Of a stretch of 64,000 nucleotides of DNA, positions 46,906 through 58,665 are shown piece by piece (positions within the stretch are counted from its first letter, which is position 1; each line of letters opens with the position of its first letter). Origin of the DNA: Adineta vaga (lineage: Eukaryota; Rotifera); NCBI GenBank assembly GCA_021613535.1, contig CP075497.1, positions 13,020,001 through 13,084,000 of the forward strand, in the 5' to 3' direction. The position numbers and the translations under genes are program-made. The notes under the pieces are model-generated. The model was given only the letters and a program-made list of their open reading frames with translations. It was not told where the DNA came from and did not search any database.

Positions 46906-49530
46906 CTAACTAAACAACAATGAAAGAAAAACTTTCTTTTTCTTTTTAATTGAAGAACTATGTAGTTAACGCATGGTGTTTGATTTTGAAAAACTGGAAA
47001 CACACTTTCTAATTACTTGATGTCAGAACTAATGCTACAGCATGAAGCAATTCAAGTAAAGTGATGGAAGTCAGGAGTATTTTCTTAGACTACATATATG
47101 AAATAACAGAAGGACATGCAAGCATTATAATCACTTCATGAAATAGTTTGCAAAAAAAAAAGAAAAAGAAAAAGTTGGTTATAGTGGGTATAGAATGATG
47201 ATAAATAAAATCAAGAAAGTGGATGTTCGACGAGGAAGTATCAGGAAAAAAGAATATAGAATGTTTTATTGAAATTACTGTGATTTCTATCATAGCAGAG
47301 AAAACTTCTTGTACAAATGAATTATTAGATTTTGTCATTGATTTATATGCAGTAGAAAGTTTTAATCAATAATTCATTGAATCTGATGACACGATTAGGT
47401 TTAACTACCCAGGTCCAACAAAACGGCGTCGTAAAATGCCTTAGACGGTGAAAAATCGGTGATATAATACGTCGCTGCAATCCATTAACCCAGAAATTTA
47501 TAAACATATGGTGTAGAAAGGGTGTGGGTAATGGTTTCTTCGATGGACTTTCCATATGAAATGGCTGAACTCTATTTTGACGTTGTGCCATTGATAGATA
47601 GAAATTTAGTCAAACAAAAACATATTATGAAACTCTTCTAGTTGATGAAGAATAGTACGTGCTCAAAGCGTATTTGTTTTGTTTGAATGACAAACTTATG
47701 ATGATTTACTTTCTCTATCGAAACAGACAACATCACTTTGAACACGTTGGCTAACAAAATAAAGCACTAATAAAACAGGTAGTTCTACGTTCTTTCTTCT
47801 ATATAGATAACAATGCAATTCATGACAATTAAATCCAAATTTTGACTATACTAAAGAAAAAACAAACTGAAAGTTATATAGATCCAAAGAAATTTCAATG
47901 GATAGGATAGGCAAGATTGTAGTACAATAAGCGTACTTATGATGCTATAAAAATGTGCTCGTGATTACAGGGCGAAAGGGCCAGTTTACTGCCGTATAGA
48001 TACTGTTTTGTTACAATTTACACTCCGAAAACGCAGTGTACACGACTCCGTTTTGATCCATCTGGGATAACTCAGTTTTCTTTGTTATTTCATTCCTGTT
48101 TCAACTTTGTTGCCGGTGCCGCATCGCACAGATGAGCGTGGGAATAGAGTGTTATTGCATCCGCTGAAATAACCAGAAGTAGGACTTGTCTGAGGATTTC
48201 CTCACCTGTTTGTCAAAGTAATCATGTTTCTAAACTATGACGAAACTATCAATCTATAAAATTTAAAAAGAAAACACGTCATTTCGAGTTGTGCGACTAC
48301 GATTAAGTTTAGCTAAGTTTGATGGAAAATAGAGCTTGCACCGCCCACACTCTTTATTGATATAATCTCTTTTAATAAAAGCTTTTCATACTAAATTAAT
48401 TCTTTTCTGAAAAACTGATTTAGAACCCACAGATAATTATGAGGTGGTATTGTAGGTTTTAAAATTTTTGTAAGGCATTGCCATACCGCCGATCAAATCC
48501 TAGCTACACCACTACTTACATCAAGTTATTTCCTCATAATAGAGTACAGAGAAGTAGACAGATAATTCCGCCGGTTTGAAAACTGTAAGGTCTGAATGAT
48601 TCCATATTTTGAAAAAAGAGCTCATTCTCAAGAATGTTGCCTGGAATAATGCTAATGATATGTCGTGACTTTAGCCACATCGTCGAACTTGGATGACAAA
48701 CCAAAACATCCAAAAGACATTGAGTTCCGTTTTCTTGAATATTGTTATCATTGGATTCATATAAATAAAACATTTTGCTAACCGATTTTCAGTAGTAATA
48801 TTTCGTAGTTTTTCTATACAACTTCCTACTTAATCTTTAGGAAGAACATCATAAAGGAGTTTATGTCATGGAGAAATGAACTGAAATTATAATTAACATT
48901 TATCTAGAAATTATAGATGTTTTGTTTCCATTTTGATACAATCTAGAAGGCTGTGTCACATGATATAATCAAAACAAGAGTTATTTTCCAAGATAATCGT
49001 ATTTATATATTTTTTTTCAAAAAGGGCCAGCAAATCTCTAGGATGGGCGGCATAGTGGGGTTATCGATTAAAACGACTAGATGTTAGTTTGAGACGTTTG
49101 CTGTGAATAAATCGAGTCAAAGAAAAACACTTTTAAAGAAATAGCTAATTGATTCGGTTCAAGAACTCGACGAGGTCTGTATTTTATTCTAAGATAGATG
49201 ACCAACGTGACCACATCCTTTCAGTAAATGATCGGTGGAAGTGCGCCGCGTTACTATTCATATTTTCTGTTCTTTTTAAATTGTTTATTTGATTTGCATA
49301 TATAACAAGTGGGATGAAAATCCGACGCAATTTATCATATTGCTAGCAAAAAACTAAAAACTGCAGTTCTTCTTAGGCAACGTTTTATAACTGCAATTGT
49401 AATTGGATATGTTCTAGATCTCAAAATTGTTATTATGTCTGGAGGACGATAATACCTTAAGTTTTCTTACATAAGAGCTTGTTAACTTTTCTGAATATAT
49501 AATATGAACTTCAACGTTTTTTTAAACCTA
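46906..49530. other. Long intergenic region, no confident gene
   Basis: About 2.6 kb. Short open frames at 47343-47591 and 48534-48773 show no domain. One telomere-like arm (GGGTGTGGGTAATGG) occurs alone at 47519-47534. Segments near 47960, 48470 and 49020 contain GGGCCAG- and GGCGG-type motifs that may be old transposon ends, but I could not pair them. Confidence 0.4.
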
Positions 49531-49616
49531 TTGAGGGTGTGGGTGTGGGTGTGTGGGTGTAGATGCCTTCTCTTCGTTCTCAAAGACATCTACACCCGCA
49601 CCCACCCATATCTCGA
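49531..49616. repeat. Telomere-like hairpin repeat 13, expanded
   Basis: TTGAGGGTGTGGGTGTGGG continues for another GTGTGGGTGTAG, with TCTACACCCGCACCCACCC as the opposite arm around a TTCTCTTCG loop. It has the longest run of TGTGGG-like units in the window and lies upstream of the ceramide synthase. Confidence 0.85.
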
Positions 49617-50021
49617 GAGAGACATATATGTTGACTTATATTCATGTACTGACAGCACACTCTTGGCGTGCAAGATAAGGTAGAACGAAAAGAGAGAATA
49701 CTGAAAAAAGAAAGAAAAAAAGACGTATTGAGTGAGATGTTGGCTTTGATCTTAATTCAGTAGAATACAGATATCGAAGAGCGTACTTCCGATGAGTTTC
49801 TTTGTTTACTGGCATTCATCTTCTCGAGTCAATATGCCTAAGAGTGGTCAGAGCTTATTTTACTAATATCAACGACAAAATCTTTGAAATATTCATTTTG
49901 CCTGTCAGCACTGTTATCTCTCCTTCTTTCTCTGTGTATGTTTATGTCAGCCAAGGACATAATAAAACACGTTAGTTTGATATCACACCGTTTTTTCTGA
50001 AGATAGATTAGTCTATTCCAA

Positions 50022-53000
50022 ATGGATACTTTGTCGACGCTCATCTTGAACGAGCGTTTTTGGTTGCCAGCAAATACGACTTGGAAAGACTTTGCTCGAC
50101 TTGAGCAAGAAGAAAACATTAAGTTAACAAAGTCAAGCGATCTTCTGTATGCCTTTCCATTGGCCGGTGTAGTTTATTTGATACGCGTGCTTTTCGAACG
50201 GTAAACAAACGGAACATTCTATTTTTACTTCCATACTAAATTAAAGGTTTTTTTCCTAGATATATTGCTAAACCGATCGGTCGATCACTTGGTATTCGTG
50301 ATCGATATGCAAGAAAAACAACGACAGATAGGGAAACAATACCCACAAATGTAAAGCAAACGTATAAACAACAACACGTAGCCAGTAGTAGTAGCTCATC
50401 ATCATCCAGAGGTCGCTATACACCTGTCGGCCCACTGGTTAAATTTAGTGAATCTTGTTGGCGTTTGGTCTTCTATCTAAGTGTATTCATTTACGGTGTT
50501 GTCATACTTCAAAACGTGAGTGTATAAATGTGTGTGTATGTGCGTCTCTATTCCTTGTGTTTCCAGAAACTGTGGACTTGGGACACACGCCATTGTTGGT
50601 TGAATTATCCCAATCAACCTCTAACGGCCGATATCTTTTGGTACTATATGATTGAGCTTGCTTTCTACTGGTCACTTTTATTTTCTCAGTTTATCGACGT
50701 TAAACGAAAAGTAAAGAAAACAAAATTTTATAGCGAGAAATGAATTTTTGTAATCTTCTTTTGGTAGGACTTTTGGGAAATGTTTGTTCATCATATTGCG
50801 ACTATCATTCTGCTCTCCTTTTCGTACATTGCCAATTTTGTGCGTGTCGGTTCACTAGTACTCGTCATACATGATTGTGCCGACTATTGGCTCGAGGTTT
50901 ACATTTTTTTGAAACAAAAATCTGTCTTTTTCTCTCTCTAATCGATTAACTTTATTATTAGGGAGCCAAATTGGCCATCTATTGCCGATCGAAATGGCTT
51001 AGTGACACTCTGTTTGTGATATTTGCCATCGTCTGGTTTGTCACACGTATCTGCTATTATCCCTATAAGTAACTTAAACAAGGGGGAAACAGCAGACTTT
51101 TGTACTTCAAGTAACTTTACGCTACTTTGAGCTACTTTAAAGTACTTTAGCGCTACTTCAAAGTACTTTGCGCTACTTTAAGTTACTTTGAAATACTTTA
51201 GACTACTTTGAAGTACTTTCAGCCACTTCAAGTACTTTGAGTCACTTCGAAGTATTTTAAAGCACTTCAGTATTCCTTAATATAACCGCAAATACATATT
51301 ATTTATATTAAGCTATACGTCGTTTTGTTTTTACTAATAAGTAATATAACAAGGAACGCAAAATACACAAGGAAAAACAACAGAAGTTATAGTATTACAT
51401 AAATATTTCATGTTTATTTAAAAAGAGACAAAAATGAGAAACATGAGCGATCATAAACGAGTTCAAATGAGCTAAAATAGAGAAGACAAAAATTTTTATA
51501 TTCGAATTCGTTTTAATCGATGATGATGTTGGATAGTTCCACTGTAAATCTCCCGCCATTACGGTGATCTTCACCGGCCAGGCTGAAACTTTCAGCAATA
51601 TGAGGTGTCACTATCCTAAGAATAATGGTAAAAAAATTCCACGAACGTTCAGTCGGCATCATAGTTTTTTCAAACGACAAAATATCACTTTTCGGCCTAT
51701 AAAGTCATTTTCATCATTTTTCACGATTTTGCGGTATTGACTTTTCTTATAACAGTAATCCGTAATTGCAATTTTATATATAGTCATACAGTACTAAGTT
51801 AGTAGATTATGGACAACATTATATCAACTCATTCATATGACACATATATGAAATAAACCGAGTTGACATTATGCAAAAATGAAAAAACAGCAACAAATAG
51901 CCTATTTTCAAGCGTTCCGTTTACTATCATACTGAAATGGTTAACTATCAATTTTAGTGATTCTGAATACCTACGTGTAATGTCTATCCAAAAATATAAT
52001 AACCATAGATTCAGAGTCTTTCTATTAGTAGATAAGGTTATATATTCGGTGACCCTATGGTCCCTTATATTGAAAATATGACTTATTGTGGTCAAGATTT
52101 CTCCCGTATGCAGAATTTGGGAACAAATCGGAGAGTGGTATGATGAAGTACTAACATTACTCCATCAACCAGTATGGTCAATTCGCTCCGCGTTTTCCAG
52201 TCAGAATACCCTAAAAAATTGATTTTTGATGGATTTGGTTATTTCACTGCCTAAAGTATTCTGACCATATCTCAGTGAAAACAAAAGCTTTTTTGAAATT
52301 TTTCTTTATCGAAATACTTAGAATTGAAAAGCTCTACAAACTCAGTGGCTCTTTGCGTATCTATATTTGAGGCATTATTCAGCAGCCGACATCAAAGTTG
52401 ACCTTTTGCCCCTATCCGATCTCAGGAAACTGGAAAACGCGGAGCGAATTGACCATACTGGCTGATGGAGTAATGTTAGTACTTCATCATACCACTCTCC
52501 GATTTGTTCCCAAATTCTGCATACGGGAGAAATCTTGACCACAATAAATCACTTTTTCGATACAGGGTGTTGCAAAACCATTACGCTCACCTCTACAACT
52601 TGTGGTATAAATTATATCATCAAATATTTTATACCCATCGATAGAGCTCGTCGAGCTCTACAAAAATGTATATATGAAAAATTTTTAGGCCCCCTTTTCT
52701 GAGATGAAAAGTTCAAAAAACAACTTGAAAAATCTCGAAAAACGTTTAAAAAGCTCTTTGTTTCAAATCGAAGAAAAATGCCCCATTTATTCAATGAAAA
52801 TAGCCTTTTCCATTACTTTTATTACCTCAAACGTCTCGAAATATACTCATCAGACGCAGCTTTTCACGCTGCATTGAAAGAGTATATTTTGAAACGTCTA
52901 AGGTAGCATAAGTAATGGAAAAAGCTCATTCTATTGGAAAATCGAGTGTTTTTCATCCATATGAAAAAAATGAGTTTTTTAACATTTTTCAGGTCGTTTT

Positions 53001-54521
53001 TTAAATTTTTTATCTCAAAAAGGTGGCTCAACTTCTTTTTGATATATACAGTTTTGTAGAGCCCGACGAGCTCTATGGAACCATGTACAAATATCCAAGA
53101 AAAAAGTTTTACTCCATTTCTGAATTACTGGCACCTTAATTTTCTACACCAAAAAAATATGAAATTTCTGAAAATGTTTTAAGTTCGACATTAAAAGGTC
53201 CCATAACCTCTACTATTTCGTATCAATAAATCCAGTTTTTGACGTGCTTTAATTTTGTATAAAATGCATTTGTGATATCATTGATACTTTAAGTTGTAGA
53301 GGGGGCGTAATGGTTTTGCAACACCCTGTAGAATGTGCGGGTGTTCGGAAAGGGTGAGACGAAACGTAATTCACTTGATTAACTATTCTTTACTATCAAC
53401 AGATAACACCGATGAAGAGTTTTGATTGGATGAAGAGAATGATGATAATCATTGTGTGACTTATGCACAAAACGGATCTAATGATGAAACTCTATATAAT
53501 TGTCAAAACGACGACCTTAGTGATAATTATGAGGAAATATTTAATTGAACAAAATCTGATTTTGATGGAATAAGAATAGTCGATAGTATTAACCCAGATT
53601 TAAGACAGTAGTATTTCAAGGTCAAAATAAATGACAAAATTAAATATCTGCACAAACAAACAGCCTGCTGGTTGCTTTCAAAGAATATAAAGAAACTCTC
53701 AAGTGATCGTTTATCTCGTGTTATGCAACAAACAGCTGATAATAATAAATAAGCTATGCGCGCGTGTGTTTATCTTTTACCGCTTAGTAATTCTTCTCTT
53801 TTTAATACTAAATAAAGTGATCGTTCACATTTTTCCAACGTGATTTAGTTTGCTCCATACACTTTCAGATCTTTAACGACACTTTAAAGTACTTAAACAT
53901 AATTCAAAGTACTTTAGTGTAATTTCCAAATACTTTGACATAATTTAAAGTACTTTAACGTAATTTCCAGGTACTTCTGTGTACTTAAATGTAGTTTTTG
54001 GTACTTTGAGCTACTTCCACATACTTTGAACTAATTATAAGTACTTTGCACTACTTCAAGTACTTTGAAGTACTTTTGTACTTTGCGGCACTTTTACTAC
54101 TTGAAGTCTGCTATTTCCCCTTTGAACTTAAATCAGCCTATTCATCCATTCATTCATTCACTCTCACTTTTAGAATACTCTACACGACAACATTCGAAGG
54201 AGTATCTATTCTTGGATCATGTCCTGCTTATTATGTTTTCAATGGACTTCTATTGCTTCTTTATGTTCTTCACTATATTTGGTTTTATTTCATCTGTAAA
54301 GTGGCAATTACCGCTTTAAAAACCGGCGAAGTATGTTGATCCATCTTCTTTTTCTTGTCATCGAAATTTGAGAGAGAAAGAAAATTTTTATTCACTGGTC
54401 TAAAATAGAAGTTTAAAACGAATTGATTTTGCTATTGCAGGTGACGGACGAACGAAGCGACGATGAAGAAAGCAACAATGAACAGAATGCTGGTAGCGAT
54501 AATGACAACAAAGACGAGTGA
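50022..54521 (+). CDS. Ceramide synthase (TLC domain)
   Basis: Seven exons in consistent phase: 50022-50200, 50260-50515, 50567-50710, 50768-50896, 50962-51068, 54174-54330 and 54441-54521 (350 residues). The Lag1 motif is clear in exon 4: [20 protein letters not shown] followed by [18 protein letters not shown], with the paired histidines and the HD needed for catalysis. Five or more membrane helices and an acidic Asp/Glu tail fit the family. The homeobox-like segment between the first helices, present in many animal ceramide synthases, appears reduced. The enzyme N-acylates sphingoid bases with fatty acyl-CoA in the endoplasmic reticulum. Intron 5 is 3.1 kb because a hAT-type transposon is inserted in it; without the transposon it would be about 50 bases. 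Expression would depend on correct removal of that intron. Confidence 0.92.
51100..51275. repeat. Left subterminal array of the hAT element
   Basis: Roughly 15 variants of the decamer CTACTTTAAAGTACTTT with alternating AGTACTTT and AGCTACTTT spacing. A similar array in opposite sense occupies about 53850-54105 at the other end. Such subterminal arrays are usual transposase binding zones in hAT elements. Confidence 0.75.
52083..52547. mobile_element. Nested MITE with 118-base inverted repeats
   Basis: Arms 52083-52200 and 52430-52547 begin TTATTGTGGTCAAGATTTCT and are nearly identical in inverted orientation, with one mismatch seen. The centre of about 230 bases is unique. It lies wholly inside the hAT element. 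I could not define a target duplication. The near identity of the arms suggests recent origin. Confidence 0.8.
52563..53328. mobile_element. Nested Tc1/mariner-type MITE
   Basis: The ends CAGGGTGTTGCAAAACCATT are inverted at both sides and flanked by TA on each side, as for Tc1/mariner insertions. Internal palindromes occur around 52615-52660 and 53050-53080 (GAGCTCGTCGAGCTC) and at 52830-52920 (AAACGTCT arms). It starts 15 bases after the preceding MITE, inside the hAT element. Confidence 0.8.
53850..54105. repeat. Right subterminal array of the hAT element
   Basis: Degenerate repeats of TTTAAAGTACTT and TAATTTCCAAATACTTT type, the counterpart of the left array. Confidence 0.7.
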
Positions 54522-54621
54522 TTTCGTTCTGTTGGTATAAAATGGACTGCACCAGTTTAAGATATTATTTTTTTTGTTTTTGGATTTTCCGTTAAGAATA
54601 ATCAGTTACTGTATTAGTTAA

Positions 54622-54677
54622 AGAGTGTGACTGTGGGTTTGGGTGTTCCTCTTGATTCTAACACTCACACCCTGTGA
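54622..54677. repeat. Telomere-like hairpin repeat 14
   Basis: GAGTGTGACTGTGGGTTTGG and ACACTCACACCCTGTGAAT around a CCTCTTGATTC loop. It lies 100 bases after the ceramide synthase stop. Confidence 0.65.
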
Positions 54678-55291
54678 ATTCAGGACCATAAATCAATAGC
54701 TGAACCAACATCAACATATGGCAGAAAATTTTATTGATGCATAGATCAATTATGCAAATATGTAATTCATTAATAAAAATGACTACCATCCTTTTTTCCA
54801 CTTATGTTACCTTTTTAACGATTCGAAGAGACTCTTGGAGTGGATCGAGTGGAAGCTTGAACTTACAGTTTCCCTAATATTCGTTTTATGAGTTACATTG
54901 TGTTTGACATTTTAATTCTGAAAGGAATTGCGCTAAGAACTCACTCGGCAGATCGATAAATCGCATTTATCCTTTTGAACAGATTTGTTTGTGCGGTCGT
55001 TTTCAAAAGGAAAAATAGAATTTCGGTTTTTCGAAGAATCTTTGAATGTGTATTGGATCTGTTCGTACCACAAATGTGAATGGTAATACTGAAGTATTCC
55101 AGTGAGACATTGAGTAGATCCAGATCATTATTATACCTACTCTGTGATAAAGATTTTCTTCGCCTGAATATATCGATCTCCGTTATACACCGGAAGCACA
55201 TCCTCACAACAAGGTACAAAATAACTTCATTAGAATAGAGAGCGATGCTCATTAATCTAATCAATCATAGTGAAGATATACAGTGCAGATC

Positions 55292-55343
55292 TTCTCAGGC
55301 GGGGTGTGGGTGTCTCTTTTTATCGTTCACACCCACCCTCAAA
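55292..55343. repeat. Telomere-like hairpin repeat 15
   Basis: CAGGCGGGGTGTGGGTGTCT and GTTCACACCCACCCTCAAAC with a CTTTTTATC loop. It ends 24 bases before the MITE at 55369. Confidence 0.75.
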
Positions 55344-55368
55344 CATATCACTCATCTTCAGAAACATA

Positions 55369-56297
55369 CTTAGGGTAATCCAAAAGTAGTGAGGGAGGTA
55401 CCTTATTTCCTCAAGCAGAGGTCTAAAAAAATTTCTTTTTTTACCAATAGATAGAGCGTCTTTCCCTCTATTTTTCTATGCTATTTGATCACCATTTAAA
55501 TGGTATCATACTAATAAAATTTCGATAAGAACTTTTTTTGTGTCACTCGAGCTGGTATCAATACTGCATATTATCATTCATGCGTGTTTTCATCATTTAA
55601 TAGGTTTTATCAAAAAACAAAATACACCACAAGGTGCAGCGTGAAAAGTCCTACAATTTACAAGAAACAGTTTATTTTAATTACGTGTTTTTTGCTTTCA
55701 AAAAATCAAAATTCTGTGCGACCAGCTTTCGCCGTTGGGAAAAAATCCTTTTTTTTCTACACAAACGAGAAATCTCTTCTTTCTTCTTTCATTTTTTATC
55801 ATCTAATACGTTTCATTAAAAGCGAGATATACTACATGATGCAGCGTAAAAAGCTCTACTATTTGCACAGTAAAGCTTATTGCAGTGGTTTTTAAAAAAC
55901 ACAAAATGCTGTGCTACCAATTTTCGCACGGTCAAAATTTGGTCGCTCAAAGTTTTGCCCATTTATAAAGCAAAAAGTGTGACTATAAAAAAAGGTGGCC
56001 GTATGTGGATTGTAGAGCTTTTCACGCTGCACCTTGTGGCGTATTTTGTTTTTTGATAAAACCTATTAAATGATGAAAACACGCATGAATGATAATATGC
56101 AGTATTGATACCAGCTCGAGTGACACAAAAAAAGTTCTTATCGAAATTTTATTAGTATGATACCATTTAAATGGTGATCAAATAGCATAGAAAAATAGAG
56201 GGAAAGACGCTCTATCTATTGGTAAAAAAAGAAATTTTTTTAGACCTCTGCTTGAGGAAATAAGGTACCTCCCTCACTACTTTTGGATTGCCCTAAG
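55369..56297. mobile_element. Tc1/mariner-type MITE with about 280-base inverted repeats
   Basis: A 929-base element flanked by TA on both sides. Its ends CTTAGGGTAATCCAAAAGTA and (complemented) CTTAGGGCAATCCAAAAGTA continue as nearly perfect inverted repeats for about 280 bases (through CACAAGGTGCAGCGTGAAAA). The centre carries degenerate copies of the arm's inner part (GATGCAGCGTAAAAAGCTCT). The arms could fold into a long hairpin if transcribed. It stops 28 bases before the ATG of the next gene. Confidence 0.85.
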
Positions 56298-56325
56298 TAT
56301 TATCTTTATAGATTGAAAAAACGAA

Positions 56326-56730
56326 ATGTCAATCGAACCTCATTGGACAATTACACATGGTCATGCAAATCGTACTGGTTGGAGTTGTCGAGAATGTCGT
56401 AGTGTCATCGATCAAGGTGAATCAATTGTCATACGTGATGGACGTAAGCTTCGTTTAATGTATCATAAACATTGCTATAGCGGTGGTTCAGATCCACGTA
56501 CACAAACTAGTAGTTCTTATTATGATCAGAAATGGACAAATGCTCAATCTATTCAAGAAAAAGCACCACCTGTCAAAGGATATGGTAAATGGAGTTGTAG
56601 TGACTATGGATACAAAGGTGATTTGTATATGACATCTTCCACTTCCCATATGAAAAATACAAGATCATCAACATCACTGTCACCTGTTCGAAACTCTGTA
56701 AATGCAAACTCATCTAAGAAAAGTAGCTAG
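56326..56730 (+). CDS. Small C2HC zinc-finger protein
   Basis: One exon of 134 residues. The N-terminal half holds GWSCRECRSVIDQGESIVIR followed by MYHKHCY: a CxxC, then about 25 residues, then HxxC, similar in plan to the PARP-type zinc finger (CxxC...HxxC), which binds DNA breaks or protein. The C-terminal half is Ser/Thr-rich and unstructured. The start is supported by an acceptor-like TCTTTATAG 14 bases upstream. A 929-base MITE ends 28 bases before the ATG, so the original promoter has been displaced or the element supplies new 5' sequence. The function is not known to me. Confidence 0.7.
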   Translation: MSIEPHWTITHGHANRTGWSCRECRSVIDQGESIVIRDGRKLRLMYHKHCYSGGSDPRTQTSSSYYDQKWTNAQSIQEKAPPVKGYGKWSCSDYGYKGDLYMTSSTSHMKNTRSSTSLSPVRNSVNANSSKKSS

Positions 56731-57283
56731 TATATATAGTATATCAATCAAGCAAGTGGTCGTAACATACAACAGATTTCAATTAATTATAATTCAAGTA
56801 CTATGCTAGAGAGAGACTACATCCACTAATAAAACCCGTATCAATTAAATCGTTCTTCATTATTACTTATGCATTGGTTCAGAGCTTTCAGAAAGTTCGA
56901 TAAAAAAGATCTAGTCAATTTAAAGTTAGTATCGTGAATTGAAATATACTGAGTACAATTGATGAGAACATATTGCATTTCATTTAATGAACAGACTGAA
57001 AGATATATCGAAGAATTAGGGCAAAATGCACTTAAATCTAGGAGAGAATGGCCGATAATTTAAAACTGACTGTATAATGATTTTACAGTGACCAATGATT
57101 AATTTTATTTTTAGTAAAGTATATTTCTCAGTTAATATAGTATAATTACTCAGAAATCTTTACCTTTTATCAATGAATGTTAGATTTGAACAGATCATAA
57201 CGAGGTGCAGTAAAAGCGAAATTACGAGGCAACAGATGATCGATAAAATATTAGAACAATTAAAGTTAGCCTCTTAGACACCA
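56731..57283. other. Intergenic, no gene seen
   Basis: AT-rich 3' flank of the zinc-finger gene, without repeats or open frames of note. Confidence 0.5.
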
Positions 57284-58665
57284 CCCAGGTCGACCAATCC
57301 CAGACTCGGAACCGATAGGATCCGATCGGAATCCGATCGGAAAGCATCGGATTTTACCGGATCCTGTGGGTTCCTATAGGATTTGATCGGATTCCTGGTG
57401 ACGGAATCGCATTGGAATCCGTCGGATCAACAGATCCCATCGGATCCTACTAACTATGTCCGATGGTATCCAGTATCAAGGAATCGATCGGATCCTACTA
57501 GCGTGAACACATGATTTCCAACGATTTCCACCACGCTCCGACAAAATCCGATGATTTCCACCATATTCCGACAAAATCCAACAAATTCCGACATAAATCT
57601 TAAAATGAATATTATAAACAACCAAAAAGACGCATTAGATCAACCTGAAACACGATATTTAAACTATTTCACGCTATTTATGAATATACATTACCTAACT
57701 CTCGGTAAAATTATTATTTTTAAACAGTTCACACTTTAAGAAGACTGTATTTTTCTTATTTCATGCTTCATCAATCAATCAGAGAGTATCATAAGCAAGA
57801 ATCTACGGTATCCACAACCTGGACAAACATAGCTAAGGCAACAGCCAGCGTTTTCCAAAAACCTACGCATAGCACACCAACAGATGTCCCCCTTTGTGAA
57901 ATTCGAAAACCACAAATTCTCACGAAAAACATGTACTTATAGCTAAAACAACAACCAGCTTCGTGCTTTCCACAAACAAAACCGACCTACAGATATAAAA
58001 GCAATGCTTATGAAAATAACTAATGCCGCAAGGCATCCCCAACAACTCAAAAAGACATACCTAAAAGAAACGCAAACATCAACTCACAACTACACCTATA
58101 TCCTCCGAAAACTGTTTAGTTCTCACCGCAGCACTCGATTAATTCTTGAGAAAACGACTTTGACACTGACATTCTTCCATATATTCCATCTCATCTGACT
58201 CTCACACCCACAAAAAAATCACATTCCTCCACTGATTCATTTAATCCATCCCTTTCTTAAGCCACTACACAATCTCCATAATTAGCATCCCCTCCTAAAC
58301 CAATCAAAACGAATCAAACTCTCATCAAGCATATAGAAAATATACGTAAAGGATTTTAAATTCAGAAACAATCCAAAGTAATCCTATGTGATACATATGA
58401 AGTGGATAGGTAATGGATTTTTAATTCAGAAACTATCCAGAAAAATCGTACGAGATGGATATCAAGTGAATAATTAAAGGATTTTTAATTCGAGAAAATA
58501 CAAAGAAATTAGGTGGTTTCAGATCATTTTTAATTCATCGGATATTATCGGAAGTGTAGTGGATTCTGACAGTCGGATTCCAATTCGATTCCGTCACCAG
58601 GAATCCTATAGGATGCTGTCGGATCATCGGATCCGATCATCCGATATCGGATTGGTTGACCTGGG
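57284..58665. mobile_element. Non-autonomous element with GATCCGATCGG-rich ends
   Basis: The ends CCCAGGTCGACCAATCC and (complemented) CCCAGGTCAACCAATCC bound 1382 bases. For about 150 bases inside each end are arrays of GGATCCGATCGGAATCC-type palindromes, with inverted similarity that includes GGATTCCTGGTGACGGAATC. The middle (57740-58340) is strongly A/C-rich on the plus strand and has no credible protein. No target duplication was found. Superfamily unknown. Confidence 0.7.
58351..58510 (+). repeat. Short tandem repeat, 64-base period
   Basis: GGATTTTTAATTCAGAAA-type starts occur at 58351, 58415 and 58479, exactly 64 bases apart, with partial similarity between them. It lies inside the GATCCGATCGG element. 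Confidence 0.7.

Larger units (their letters stand above)
51079..54124. mobile_element. hAT-type DNA transposon in a ceramide synthase intron
   Basis: A 3046-base insertion with terminal inverted repeats CAAGGGGGAAACAGCAGACT (left) and CAAAGGGGAAATAGCAGACT (right, complemented). An exact 8-base target duplication AACTTAAA lies at 51071-51078 and 54125-54132. The 8-base duplication and the CA-start with a G run are typical of hAT elements. Subterminal arrays of AAGTACTTT-like motifs lie inside both ends. A short frame at 53637-53753 ([20 protein letters not shown], then [12 protein letters not shown]) may be a relic of the element's own protein; no catalytic transposase was found, so it is non-autonomous. 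Confidence 0.88.
54522..55368. other. Intergenic, no gene seen apart from two hairpin repeats
   Basis: The 3' flank of the ceramide synthase, AT-rich. It holds hairpin copies at 54622-54677 and 55292-55343 and nothing else recognisable. Confidence 0.5.

Noticed and set aside
48534-48773. Small minus-strand gene
   Set aside because: 79 codons without domain signal or supporting context in an otherwise non-coding region.
49531-49616. A true chromosome end
   Set aside because: The telomere-like run is short and is followed by its complement and then ordinary genes on both sides.
52083-52547. A TTA target duplication for the 465-base MITE
   Set aside because: The flanking triplets are complementary to each other (TTA and TAA), so they belong to the inverted repeat and are not a direct duplication.
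57551-58198. Two short plus-strand frames inside the GATCCGATCGG element
   Set aside because: They follow the A/C-skewed composition, show no domain and end abruptly; the element looks non-coding.
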